Below, piece by piece: positions 35,201 to 47,467 of a stretch of 64,000 nucleotides of DNA. The stretch covers positions 434,001-498,000 of the forward strand of contig WFMF01000062.1 of the NCBI GenBank assembly GCA_011033025.1, read 5' to 3'. The notes below the pieces were generated by a model. It was not told where the DNA came from. It made no database searches and was given only the letters and a program-made list of their open reading frames with translations. This DNA is from Beroe forskalii (taxonomy: Eukaryota > Ctenophora > Nuda > Beroida > Beroidae). The translations under genes were made by a program, and so were the position numbers. The stretch's first letter is position 1; each line of letters opens with the position of its first letter.

Positions 35201-38200
35201 GTGAGTGAAGCAAGTAGGCTGCAAAATGGGCAAAAATTTCTGGTTCGGAGGAAATTTTTCATTTTTTGGATATGGGGAGAGAGGGGTAGAGATGGGAGAT
35301 GCAGTGATGCCCTTAGTAGGAGGGCAGTGGGGGTAGTTTTAACTTTTTAATGAGAAAAGAGAGAATATGTAAATGCGATGTACATGAAACACAAATACTT
35401 GAATACGCATGAATAGGTATGATAATTTTTAATACATTATACATGATGTAACCAGCAAAACTTAAGATATATTAGAGGTTGTCACTTGGCTAGGAACACT
35501 GAGATAGGTTCGTAGGCTTCGGTTTCGGAGTGTTGTTAAACTTAGCACCAGACAGATCCGGTATTAAGAGATCAAATGAATCTAAACCCGCGTCCGAACT
35601 AGCGACTTCATCCTGAGGAGGGATATTCTCATAAGTATGGGATGTTCTCAAAACACTAGGTATGATGTTTTACCATCGAATGAAATAATTTTATTTCTAA
35701 GCGAAGGAGACCGGGATGAATAAAATAATGCCTAATCACTGTTTATATACCTGAGGAGGGGTCACGGTAGGTTGGAACACTGAGATAGGTTCCAGCAAGC
35801 CACCCAACTCGTCTCCGCCACTACGCGAATCCAGCAGATTGAAGCCGCTGCTAGCACCAGAAGGCTGGCTAGGCGAGGAGAACAAATCGTCGAGAAGAGA
35901 TCCGGCGTTTGATGTGCTGGGAGCTGGGGCCTGCGTTGAGAGGTGGGTTGATTGGTTCAGTGAATTCTAGAGTACGTAAACTACAAATTCAAGGGAGTAC
36001 TGATTGAATGTCTTTTGGAAGCGTGAGCTATGAACATTCAACAGGATAGAAAACAGAAAATAGTAGAATTTGGTTGTCCATCGACTATTTCAGCAATTTA
36101 CCTGCGTAGGTTGAGATGTTGTAACGCTGCCAAGAGATAACAACCCGAAGGGGTCGCTCAAATCACCACTACTATTTGTTTGAGCAGTAGGTTGAGTAGC
36201 AGGCTGGGTAGCTGGTATAGTGGCTGGTAGGGCGGATGTTAGAGACGTTGGCGGCACCACGGCAGGCGAAGGTGGCTGAACAGTCATCCCACCGAACAGT
36301 CCGGAAGACACAGTCTCCACCGAGCCGTTGGTGGTGGTGAGGGGGGTGGCTGTCGTTATGTTCGGAGTGGCGATGGTGGCAGTGGGCGGCGAAGTGACCT
36401 GGGTGGGGTTGCTGCTGCCGCCAAGGGAGACTGAGGACAGGAAGTCATCGAAGTCATCTGCTGACAAGGTTTCAGTGGCAGCTGGGATGGTGCCAACTTC
36501 TTCTTCCAAGTTGATGAGACTTGTGCTTTCTGTATCAACCGGAGCTGAACGGTTTGGTATATATAGGAAATGAGGGACTTTAGCAAAATGTTATGGAATT
36601 CAAAAGAGTTAGCAAATTGTAACAAAATCACTTTATAAATAGGTACAGCTCCTGTCATAATAAGAAGACTCGTGAGTCGTACCGAAGTTTACACCGGCAC
36701 ATTACGTTGATATTTCTAAGTATCAAGAGAAGGAGTCGCGTACCTTGTGGGGTGGTATTGGAGGCGGACCCCTGCAAGTCCGGGGGTTGGTATGCAGTGA
36801 TTTGGGGCGGCGCCCCCTTTCCCCCACGTAGCTCGTACTGCTCAATGGCTTTGTTCAACGTCTCGCCGGCATCCACCACAGACGATAGCTGGGCACTGAA
36901 TCGATCTTTTATTAGCGATGAAAACTCATTTCTTTGAATTGTGACATGATGACATACTTCATGATGAAGGATGGTAAAAATTTAAAATTAGGATAAGGTA
37001 CTGCAATTTAATGTTCAACTTTGATAGGCATTGTATAAAATCAAATAAATTACACTATCCAATATGGCTGACCTGTCTGACAATTGACCAGCAAGTCGGT
37101 ACAGCTTGGGTCTCAGATCCACGCAAGTCTTGTGGAGTTCGTCTAACAAGGCCGTTTCTTCCTTAGTGTGATCGGAGCTGGACAGCATCTCGGCGAGGAG
37201 TCGACCGTTGTTGTGGATCATTGCCACCTGGCTCAGCATTTCCATGTCTTGCTCCGCCTTCCGGCCTTCTGCTGCCACCATATCCTGGGAATTGCACATG
37301 AAATGAATAGCATCCAGTGAAAATCTCTCTGAGTTGATCTGAATACAAATTTCAAGTAGGTAATTGTACTGTATTTTTACTCCCACATTAGTAAAATCCG
37401 GTACCATCAAGCCTTCACAAAATACAGCCAAGTATCTTGTTGTCAATTGTGCAGTAAATTATATCTATCACACAGCATGCACACATTTTGTTGTGTGTAC
37501 ATTTCATGATGCATTGTATACAGCATCCACTACTAAACTGCGTGTATTGGGAGTACCGACTACCGAGCATATACTGACCTTGATCATTTTATTTGCAGTT
37601 TCAAGATCCTGCTTGTTTTTGCTTTTCAGAAGGGAAGCTAACAGGGCTGCCTTTGCAGCATCTTCTCCAGCAGCATAAGCAAACTCAGTCTTCTTGACAA
37701 TCTGAAATATGATGATATATGAAGATCATTGCAGTGCGATTAACTTCACAACGGAACACTGAGGTGTCATGTGCACTATTCCAGATATCTGCTTCCCGCT
37801 GTGTCAGCAATACTGATCCATTTGTCTAACTACTATCTCCATACGTACCTTTTAGAAATTTGATTTCATATATATTCTATTTTAAATAATGTCTCAGTGA
37901 AGTGACAATACCAAACTACATGTAAACAGTATCAAATCTGTATCTTAGTATTTCCAGTCTTTTCCAGCATGTTATATGCTTCTAATATCTTTGGCTGATC
38001 TTTGTATGCTACTGCCCATAACTTAAGTTGCTGCACAATTGCACTCCTAACTGCCGTTGGAGTTTGGTTTCCAGCATACTGCAAGAACAATTACTAATCA
38101 TTTAATCAAAATAAAAGAACACATTTTTTTGATCCAACATCAGATTAAACTGGCCGATAGGTGTATCTGGTATTAAACACAAATTTGATCACATGAGAGG

Positions 38201-38973
38201 CAGTGGGATGACCAAGAAATGGACAAGTTCCAATATGCAGAGCATAATAATCTACTACTTACAGCTGAGTAGGTACTTACTTTAGGACTGACAAGTTTTA
38301 TCAGTTCATTGAGAAACTTAAATTTTCCCACTTGTGTCTGAAATGGCTTGCCACAGTACTTGGAGCACTGGTCCATTACATGAATTGCCCTGAGTGCTAC
38401 TGGCTCATTTTGACTCTGTACCTTGCCAATAAGCAAAGTAATAGCTCGTGATGATCCATCTGGTTCCTGAAAAGATTGTGTTTCAATCACAAAAAAACAC
38501 AAATGGGTGTAATGAACTATTACATGGCTACTTTTCCTGATGTTGAAAAGTTTGTTTAACATGTGTCACTGTAGAATTCTCTAATGATATTGTCAAAACA
38601 TTTTTTTTATGGATTTTTTGCTTGGAAAATCTCCGAAGAGAATGAAATAATATAAATATAATCTGAGAAAGCACTAGAGGTGCATCACCAATAGTGTATC
38701 ACAATTTCACAAAGCATCATCAATATAATTTAAGTTTAAAAACATTCTTTTTCATGCTTTCAACATTGTTTTGATGCAATGGAATACAATTTGAAGAAGG
38801 ATTCTGCATCATTATTTTAAGAATTACTGTTGTGAATTAACTCATTTGAGATTGTCAGCTGTCATTACCTGATTAACTAAAGTTGTAAATCTGCTGCAGT
38901 AGTGCTTTGCTTCCTCCTCACTTGCTGGTGCAGTAGCTCTGTTAAGAAGGCTTTGTAGGTTCTGGAACTCCAT
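32241..38973 (-). CDS. GGA family Arf-binding clathrin adaptor
   Basis: Monomeric adaptor that sorts cargo at the trans-Golgi network, binding acidic-dileucine tails, Arf-GTP, clathrin and accessory proteins. Eleven exons can be placed: 38,973-38,869 (MEFQNLQSLLNRATAP); 38,466-38,281 (YCGKPF, GKFKFLNELIKLVSPK); 38,078-37,953; 37,701-37,579 (ANKMIK); 37,284-37,073; 36,895-36,744; 36,529-36,102; 35,930-35,751; 34,012-33,653; 33,441-33,328; 32,330-32,241 (ends DGVIKLK). Together they give ~691 residues against ~613-723 in human GGAs. Domains: VHS ~1-139, GAT ~140-300, a Ser/Thr/Pro hinge with a clathrin box LINLE and LLDDLF, and the gamma-adaptin ear from LTLIRPSTLPPVLVFD onward. All junction phases agree. 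At the end of exon 3 (EKTG, next exon IVKK) no GT donor is visible, the only weak junction. The last donor lies in a 43-bp minisatellite. Confidence 0.92.
32899..33362 (-). repeat. 43-bp minisatellite containing the GGA 5' splice site
   Basis: Ten full units plus a partial one. On the + strand each starts CCTGTTGTATGGGGGAAGAG and continues GGGCAGATGGGAGAGAAATG. The unit start is at 32,899, 32,942, 32,984, 33,027, 33,070, 33,113, 33,156, 33,199, 33,242, 33,284 and 33,327 (spacing 43, twice 42). Read on the minus strand each unit ends ATACAACAG|GTAACATT, a 5' splice site after a pyrimidine tract. The unit nearest the gene supplies the last codons of the penultimate GGA exon (SPIQQ) and its donor. 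The overlapping + frames are artefacts. Confidence 0.95.
34060..35270. repeat. Repeat-filled GGA intron with ~90-bp tandem units
   Basis: About six diverged units at 34,380-35,020 share AGTCTCAGAGGTAAAACAGG, TTCCAAATTTTCGCCTG and CGGCGGGCTGTTGTGATC. The segment is bracketed by related flanks: GGTTCGGAGGAAATTTT at 34,080 and 35,238, and CCATATCCAAAAA against its inverse TTTTTTGGATATGG. This looks like an insertion with expanded interior. No exon with GGA similarity was seen inside. Confidence 0.6.
35490..35612 (-). CDS. Candidate alternative terminal exon of GGA
   Basis: It follows a good acceptor (ATATCCCTCCTCAG) and is in phase with the donor of the preceding hinge exon (35,751). It encodes 40 residues starting DEVASSDAGLDSFDLL, then TAG. 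Composition (Asp, Ser, Leu, FDLL) resembles the neighbouring hinge. The end of the exon also shares ~20 bases with the previous exon (AACCTATCTCAGTGTTCC), which hints at partial exon duplication. Inclusion would give a GGA without the ear domain. Skipping it joins 35,751 directly to 34,012 in phase. Confidence 0.4.
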   Translation of the reverse strand, partial: DEVASSDAGLDSFDLLIPDLSGAKFNNTPKPKPTNLSQCS

Positions 38974-40499
38974 GATATGGTGTGAGGAGCAGCATGTGCT
39001 CAATATATTTCAGCAAAATTAGACAATGGTTGATGTGATTGATTGAAGATGAAACAAGACAAACATTTTCCCCTTCATTGGGAAAACAACATTCTGAGAT
39101 TAATGTGAAACTATGTCTGAAAATATTAATTTCAACAAATTGTTAAAACACAATTAAGTATACCAACAAACCCGTAGTGAATAATGAACCTAGTGATGGT
39201 TCATTCAAAGCACTCATCAAAACTCAAAGGAGTACTAGAAAGTGGTTGTGAGGCACAGCCTTAGAGAAATTTTAGCTTCAGGAACACTGTTATTTCAATC
39301 CATTATATCTCCAGAACTTGAGCTTGATTTAATCAAGAAACTTTCCGCATATTATTGTAGCAATGTAGCATGTTTCTGTAAATACCTTAACTCTTTTCAG
39401 CCATGATGGGAGGCTCATTCAACAGATTTTAATTTTGCCTTGGTGCCTGCCCTCAGCATGCCACAGATGCATCATTATATAACGCTACAGTAGTGAGAGA
39501 GAATATATTTCAAGTTTGTGCTGTAAAAATTTATAATTGAATTGCACCCTTGGCAATGTCCCTCAAGTTTTTTCAAGGAGTGAATAATGACACATGAAAT
39601 AAAAGCTAAAGAGGGCTTTGGTTACAACACATCAACAGTCCTGGTCAATGGGCATAGAGTCTCTGTGCTATTTCTTCTGATAAAGATAGCTTGCAAAGGT
39701 TGATTAATATGTTGCAATGTTTGATGTTGATTTATTAGATTTTCCCTCCCTGTCTGGCTTTATGTTTACAAAAAGGGATTGAGGAGCAGGAGGGTTAGCA
39801 GAGATTGCGTTTAGGAAAGGTGAGAAATAGGATATGTGTATAGCAGGACCAGGTTTGAGGTTTGCATTTGCAATACAGCTAGTACTGATGAGCACACATA
39901 GCAGTCAGAAACTGGGCAAAATTTGTCAAAATTAGAATTTAAAGAAATTGCCCTTCATAAAATTTTCTTTAAAAAAACTTTTACCCATGATTTCAAAAAT
40001 TCAAACAACATTGAATGTTATTTATATCATTATTTTACGCTATACTGTGATCTTGGTGTCAACATTTCATGTGGCAAGGAATTGGTTGCCAGACGTTGTT
40101 TGCCTTCGCACTTCGACTTGTCTCGTAGGATGTTACCTTACCCTCGTTGCTCGTAGGATTTTACCCACAGTGGCTGCGCTACGCGGAATATGCAAAACAA
40201 GGATTTCGCGTATTTGTGTCCTTTCCGCGCGCGCGCAGAAGTGACCAAATTTCTAATGACCATAAGTACACGAGATTTTCATAAATCTGCGATTAAATTT
40301 ACTCTCAATCCAAGAGGAATGATGGATCTACAGTTTCCTGCAAACTAGGTGTTTCTAGCTCATATGGTTGCTGAGCTATGGCCTTTCGAAAATCGCGAAA
40401 AATCACCCTTCTCATTTCGCTCATAACTTTTGAGCACAACAAGGCACACTGGGCACACAAGCACCAAACTAAAGCTCAATCTTTCTAGAACAAAATATC
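38974..40499. other. Region upstream of GGA up to the gap
   Basis: It presumably contains the GGA promoter and 5' UTR. A 63-residue minus-strand frame at 39,704-39,895 and + frames near 39,950-40,240 have no recognised motif. 40,140-40,250 is CpG-richer. No gene is called. Confidence 0.4.
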
Positions 40500-40599
40500 N
40501 NNNNNNNNNNNNNNNNNNNNNNNNNNNNNNNNNNNNNNNNNNNNNNNNNNNNNNNNNNNNNNNNNNNNNNNNNNNNNNNNNNNNNNNNNNNNNNNNNNN
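40500..40599. other. Scaffold gap (100 N)
   Basis: Exactly 100 undetermined bases, the conventional placeholder for a gap of unknown size. The true distance and order of the left and right parts are not proven by this sequence. Confidence 0.98.
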
Positions 40600-40784
40600 T
40601 TTGGCACATATAATAAAAATGATATTGATGAAGAAGTAAGAAAAACTGTATGTTGTGAAACATCAAAAGCATAATGTTAAAGACAGCCGACAGAGGAGAC
40701 AGCAAGTACTACTACACAGCAAATACACTGCAACATTACATTGTTTCCAAGCTATATCCGAAAAATTTGGGTTTCGGTTTTACT

Positions 40785-40905
40785 GAATCGGATCGGGAAA
40801 GTTTAGCATTGGGCACCAGTCTGACTGGTCCAAATGCCCCAATTTGTTCCCCAGATAGAGCCCTGGTTTGGCAAGGGCGCGGCGAAAACTAGGACCTGGT
40901 TGACA
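40785..40905 (+). repeat. GAATCGG...CCCTGGTTTGG repeat, left member
   Basis: The series GAATCGG, GGGCACCAGTCTGACTGG, AGATAGAGCCCTGGTTTGG and AAAACTAGGACCTGGTT recurs in the same order and orientation at 51,463-51,600, where the palindrome is longer (GGCACCAGTCTAGACTGGTG). The two direct copies bracket copy B of the 10-kb sequence. Confidence 0.6.
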
Positions 40906-42110
40906 GAAACCAATGTATGTAGCATTTGTTGTGTGTGTGCAGTGTATTGTGCAGTGTATTGCTCCCAGTCCCTCTGTCGGCGAGCCATGTTTAAACATTA
41001 ATTGCTTGAAAAGCATTTTTTTCACCACAATATCTTTGCTCTTTCCTTTTTATTTACCTTCATCAAAGATATCATTTTATCATGTCATTATGAGTGCTGT
41101 AACTCGATATTAATCTGCATTAATTTTGATACATTCCCAAAATTTAATACCCTGTTTTCATATACGGTGTTTTAAATTCAACTCATTAAACTTTGTATTT
41201 CTATTCATTTGTGAACAGTTCATGCTTTAAAAACCTGTTTTCCTGGCCTGTCATCAATCGAACATCTTTTCATGATAACGGCAGAACTCAACCCTACTTT
41301 CATTGCCATCGGCAGTTTTAATATGTGACATGTAACATTTCTTGATGCCTCTATGTATAAACCCAAATTGTTACACTCTCCATTTCATGTCTAAACTTAA
41401 CATTAAATTGCATTAATGTGTTTCATGCTATCAATATCAGTTTACTCTTTTCTTACCTACCATCATTCGAGATGTAATTTTATCTGCCATGTGTGAGTTA
41501 TGAGAGTATGAGTAGCTTTGATTAATTCAACCTTCATGACTTTCATTCAACTGTGTTATCCTGTTATTATTTCATATTTGTGATATCTTACATGCACCAA
41601 CCCAAATGTTTAAACAATAAATTACTCTGTTAAATAGTTACTAAGTTATATTGTGATAAGTAACATGTTTTTTTGCTGCTTGCTAATATGCATATTAGTT
41701 TGCCCTCTCCCACCATCAATTGAGATATCATTTTATCATGCCTTAATGTGATTGTGAGTAGCTGTGAATAACTGTTTGATATTTCTTGATGCCTTGTAGG
41801 CATAACTCAATTGATTATTACTCTATTTCACTTCCTCTGTCGAGCCATTGCTTTGTGATATTCATATTGTTATGTGATAAATAATGTGCATTCATGTTAT
41901 CCATATCAATAACAGTTTGCTCTTTCTTCTTTTCTTTACCATCCATCCATCAATCGATCAGATATCATTTTATATGCCTTGTGGGCAACTAAGATTAATT
42001 GAATCCTTTTCTCCAGTTTCATTATTTCTTGATGCCTTGTATGCATAACCCAAATTATAACACTTCCTCTGTCGAGCTATGTTTAAACTTTTGGTAAAAG
42101 TTTCACAAGA

Positions 42111-42920
42111 GTTGTGATTTTTGTCCAATGGATCCATTGGATCCATCATGTCCAATGGACATGTCCATTGGACATCCAATGGACATCCATTGAACATGAT
42201 GTCCATCGGTTAAAATGTCCAATGGTGTTCAATGGATCCAATGGATCCATTGGATCCATTTTTGATGTTCAATGGACATGTTCAATGGATCCAATGGATG
42301 TTCAATGGATCCATCTGAGTGGATCCAATGGACACAATCACCAAACATGGTTTGGTAGATGGACATCAGTCTGGTATTTTTGTTCAATGGATCCATTGTG
42401 TCCATTGTGTCCATTGGATCCAATGGATCCATTGTGTCCATTGAACACCATTGAACATGTCCATTGGATCCATTGGATCCATTGTACATTGTGTCCATTG
42501 GATCCATAGTGTCCAATGGATCCAATGTGTCCAATGGACAAAATGGATCCATTGGATCAATAAACACAATGTGCAATGGATCCAATGGATCCAATGGACA
42601 TGTCCAGTGTTCAATGGACACAATGGATCCCATTGGATCCAATGGACACAATGGATCCATTGAACAAAAATGGACTGATGTCCATCTGCAAACCATGTTT
42701 GGTGATTGTGTCCATTGGATTCACTCAGATGGATCCATTTTCCATTGGATCCATTGAACATGTCCATTGAACATCAAGAAATGGATCCAATGGATCCATT
42801 GGATCCATTGAACACCATTGGACATTTTAATTGACATGTGTTCAATGGATGTCCATTAATAATGGACGTCCATTGGACATGTCCATGGACATAATGGATC
42901 CATTGGACAAAAATCACAAC
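42111..42920. mobile_element. 810-bp foldback made of GGATCC/ACATGT palindromes
   Basis: The ends GTTGTGATTTTTGTCCAATGG and its exact inverse complement frame an interior built almost wholly of CAATGGATCCATTG, CAATGGACATGTCCATTG and CACAATG words. A larger inner inverted repeat pairs 42,310-42,400 (ATGGTTTGGTAGATGGACAT) with 42,650-42,735 (ATGTCCATCTGCAAACCATG). Copy A lacks the element at ~1,775, proving insertion. The Met-Asp-Pro and His-Trp-Ile frames on both strands are artefacts of the repeat. Confidence 0.9.
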
Positions 42921-43313
42921 TTTTTGTATTGTGATGAATAACTTGTTTTCATGCTATCAATATCAGTTTGCTCTTCGAGATGTAATTTTATCTGCCATGT
43001 GTGAGTAGCTGGGATTAATTCAACCTCATGAATTTCATTCAACTGTTTTATTCTGTTTTAGCCTATAATTTTTTATAGGCATTTGTGATATTTTGCTTGC
43101 ACGACCCAAATTATGTTTAAACATTAAATTGCTCTGTTATATTGTGATGAATTAGTGTTTTCATGCAGCTTGCTAACATATCAGTTTTCTCTCTCCTATA
43201 CCATCAATCGAGATATTTTGTCATATAACCTAATTGTTATAACGGGTCTGGGATTGAAACAACTCATTCTTTGATCGGATAATTTCATTGCTGTAGGTAC
43301 TGTATTCTTTCTT

Positions 43314-44834
43314 TATAATAATAATAATAATAAAGCACACATTTATAACCCGCTTAACCATAATTAAGAAACTTAATTCTCTAGGCAACTAAGCGGTAAC
43401 TTTTTTAGAGGCATTCCACAGCCTTTGAGATCCTATAAAGAAGCATATTCTAAATCTAAACAGTATTTTCAATCCCAACATATATTTTAAGATGATCATT
43501 TAATAGCAAATTAAAATTCGAGTTCAATATTGTAAGTTGTACTATTCACATCCTCTGCAAATGCACGTTTGAAGAAATGAGTTTTAAGAGCTATTTTGAA
43601 AGCTTCAATATCTGACATTGAGCGTAATCTATAAGGAAGATTGTTCCATATCTGGGGAGCTGACAAACTGAATGCACCAGTGGTCTTAACGCATCGTGGC
43701 AGTGGTGGATGATTAAGGAGGTAAAAGTCATTATCAGCTCTAACAGAATGACAGTTAGTTTTCCGCAATGATAGCAGTTTTGAGAGATAGCCTGGAGCAA
43801 TGTTATTGATGCATTTGAAAGCCAGCAGTGCTATTTTGTATTTGATCCTAAATACAACAGGAAGAAAATGGAGCTCCTTAAGGAATGGTGTCATATGCTG
43901 AAATCTCTCTTGCCTTTCAGACCAAATACATATTTCACTGCAGCATTCTGAATTTTTTGTAGCTTTCCAATTGGGTCTGAGTTAAGCAAAATATGTACTG
44001 TTGCAGTTATCCATAAATGTGTGGATCATACATGCATGGACTAGCTGTATTTTCAACTCTTTTGTTGTTTACTCCCAATTTTACCAATTTTTCAGTTTTT
44101 GTCTGTGAAACTTTTTTGATCTGAGATTCGAGCAATAAGTTCATCAAACCAATAACCTAAGTTCTTAGCTTCAACTGAAGGTATTATCTCACATTGATTG
44201 AATGAAAATGACTGCTGTGGTGGATAAGGGGAAAAAGGTGAATAAAACTCCATCATTTCTGTCTTTTCGTCATTCATTTTTAGGTAATTCTTGTCATCCA
44301 GGATTTTATGTCATTGAAACATTGCTGAAGGTCACTGAATTTTCTTGTTACCCCAGCAGTGGGGGTAAATTCAAAATAAATCTGGGTGTCATCTGCATAG
44401 AGATGAATTGAGAAGTTGTACTTTAGTGCTAGAGACTGAAGACCCTTTGTATAGAGGATGAAGAGCAAGGGACCCAGAATTGATCCTTGGGGTACTCCAA
44501 TTTCAAGTGTTGCTTCATCAGATACAGACCCATTGATATTTACCTTGAATGAACGTCCAGATAGATATGACTTCAGCCAGTCAATAATGACACCTTTGAA
44601 ATGGTACACATTTTCTAGTCTTTTGATGAGGTATTGATGATTGACTGTGTCAAATGCTGCTGACAAGTCCAGCAGCATAAGACAAACATGATTTTGCTTA
44701 TCCATAGCAATAAGGACATCATTGTGTATCTTAATGACAGCTGTTTCACAACTATGATCTTTCCTATACCCAGACTGCAGCTGAGGAAAAAGACCTTGGT
44801 TTGTTATATGTTCAACCATTTGCAAATGAACACA
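43314..44834 (-). mobile_element. CR1/L2-type LINE, 5'-truncated ORF2 fragment
   Basis: On the minus strand the frame 44,825-44,280 carries non-LTR reverse transcriptase motifs: LQSGYRKDHSCETAV, LLDLSAAFDTVNH, WLKSYLSGR, GVPQGSILGPLLFILYT and YADDTQIYF. The frame 43,894-43,511 is the ORF2 C-terminus typical of CR1/L2 (LHFLPVVFRIKYKIALL, APGYLS, IWNNLPYRLR). The two parts are in different frames, so the copy is broken. The 3' end is a short (TAA)n/(TTA)n tail at 43,314-43,333. The empty site is at ~2,165 in copy A, where six bases (GATGCC) are missing from the filled site. No clear target duplication was seen. Confidence 0.9.
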
Positions 44835-47344
44835 TTGTACTTGTCGATATGCACGGCCCTCTTTTGCACTTCCTCTGTCGAGCCATTGCTTTGTGATATT
44901 GTGATAAATATCGTTTTCATACTATCCATTATATACCTACTCATATAATTTTAGCATATAAAATATATAAATAAATATATAAATTAACAGTTTGCTCTTT
45001 CCTTTATACCAAAAATCGTCAATCAATCGATATATCATTTTATCATGCCCTGTGGGTAGCTGGAAATTGGGATTAATCCAACTCACATTGGATAATTTTA
45101 TTGTTGTGAAGGTGTTATTTCTTGATGCCATTATATGCATAACCCAAATTATTACTTTGCGTCTGTCGAGCCATGTTTAAACTTTTAAACATTGTACTAC
45201 TAATGTGATATTGTGATGGATAACGTGTCCTAAGTTTCTATGTAATCAATGTCAGTTTGCTCTTTCCTTACAAACCATCATTCGTGTATAATTTTATCTG
45301 CCATGCTAGGATTAATTGTACCCTGACTTTCACTCGATAGTTTTGACTCGATAGCATTATTTCGCGATATTTTGTACATACTACTGTACATACCTTTACC
45401 CAAAATATCACACTCGAGCCATGTTTTTACATTGAATTGCTTTATGTGATCATATTGCGATAGATATCCTTATCAGTTTGCTCTTTCTTACCTATCTATA
45501 CCATCAATATATCAATAATCGAGCTATCATTTTACCATGCCATATTGTACGAGTAGCTGGGATTAATTCAACCCTGACTTTCAGTTAACACTCAACAGTT
45601 TTGTCCTTTTTATCATTTGGTGTTATGGTGTGCGTCAAACGAACTTGCCGAAAATATCACGCCATGCGACAGCGCAGCTTGAGACATTTAAATGATTCAT
45701 CTTGCGAGGCGAAGCTGAGCACTCTAAATCATTTCTGCAGTGAGGTTGAGCGTCTAAAATATTACCCTTTTGGCTTTTATTTAACCGGCCCTTAAGTACA
45801 AAAATGACTTTGAGTTTTTTGTCCAAAGGGCCGGTTAAAAAAGGCCGGTTAAAGTGGGGCCGGTCAAATTAAAGGCCAATTAATTTAGGTCAAATGAAAC
45901 TTTTATGACTTGCCTTATACAGTGTTAAATTGTCTTGAATGGCATTATGTAACACCTAAAGCATCATATCAGACCGGAATTTGGGTCTTTTGGCGCAATT
46001 TATTAAGTATAAATGGGTTTTAATGACCATTTTAGAGCATAAAATCCTTGATCTGGTGACCACTATGAAAAATTTGTCCAAGGGGCCGGCTAAAAGGGTT
46101 CGAAAATGATTCAATTTTTGTCTATAGGGCCGGTTAAAAAAGGGCCGGTTAAAAAAGGCCGGCTAAATAAAGGCCAATAAGGTATAGTAAAACGGACCAA
46201 GAAAAACTTTCATTTTCGAGCTTTTAAAGTTATCGTTTTTTGTTTTTTTGACCAAAAACTTTTTTTATGACCAAAAACTGTTTTTTGGTCATTACTCCGC
46301 TTCTGGAGCTCAAGATCTAAACTTCACTTATATGAGATGTTTCATTAAGCTCTAAATATCCTGTTACCTACACAAACATTATCTACCTTAGGAGGTGTAT
46401 TTATATGGGATTTTCTCAATCATTACTCTTGTTGATATATGATAATGACGTCATTTGAAATGCCATGGTGTTTGAAAGAATGGGGATTTTTATGAAAAAT
46501 CTCCAAATTACAACCTTTATAAATAAACCTCCTAAGTTACCTACACATAATATACCTACACACAGTCTGTATTGTGGAATTTTAGTTGTTTATGCTAACC
46601 CTTTCATTTTGTGACAGTGTCGGTATGTACTATGTAATCTTGTAATATCGAGTCACATAGCGAATATAAGTGTGAATTTACATACCTATTACCTAACGAA
46701 AAAGTGTGAAGTGGAATTGGAATTGGGAATATATTTCACAGCACAATCACAATGTCAATATATATTTTAAACATTTTCATATATGAAGAACCGTCTTGGT
46801 TGTGCTAAGGGACAGCACTTAGTCAATCATGAAGACTGTTGGCAAGGCCAAGGCCACCCACTTAAGCACTTAAGGGAATAAAAATATATACAGAAAATGG
46901 AACAAATGGGGCTCAAAAAGTGAATGCAGACTGGGACAAATGAGACAGAGAAGAATGGGACTCTAACAGTGAATTGGGACAGGGAAAAATGGAACATTTG
47001 GGAAAATTGGGACAAAAGTGACAGAGACAACTGGGGCTAAAATTATTGTGTTTCTGAGTTTCTGAGCAGCAGAGTGTTTTTTGTCTAACAGCCTGTTACA
47101 TAGCGGCACTGCAAACAAACACAATCAAATTTACTTTAGTATAGTACAGTAGTATGAATATAACTTGGATCAATGTGAAAAATGATAATTGACTGATTTT
47201 TTCGACTTTATGTTTGTCCCAATTGTCCGAAATGTCCATTGTCCAAGTTGCCCCAATTGTCCCAAGAACCAGTCCCAGAAGTAAATTGGGACGGGATCAC
47301 AATTGGGGCAGTGGCACTCCACTCATTATTTACCGAAGTCTAAC

Positions 47345-47467
47345 ATGAAATCTCGCTCAGTTTTAGCTATTGCTATGTCTGTCCGAGAACGGGAGAAAGC
47401 TATCGACATCAAAGAACGCCGACATGTCAGAACCCAAAAGATATCCAGCAAGGAGCCATGGAGTTGA
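47345..47467 (+). other. Possible small exon, copy B counterpart
   Basis: Same 40-residue frame (MKSRSVLAIAMSVRERE), stop and GTAAGC donor as at 4,713-4,835, with one or two base differences. See that entry for interpretation. Confidence 0.25.

Noticed and set aside
36328-36937. + strand frames over 36.3-36.9 kb
   Set aside because: They overlap well-supported minus-strand GGA exons and have no family similarity.
39704-39895. Minus-strand 63-residue frame upstream of GGA
   Set aside because: No recognisable motif, no splice-site support, and length is within chance for this region.
42114-42770. MDPMDPLD and HWIHWIQ frames on both strands
   Set aside because: Pure products of the GGATCC palindromic foldback, present on both strands in several frames.
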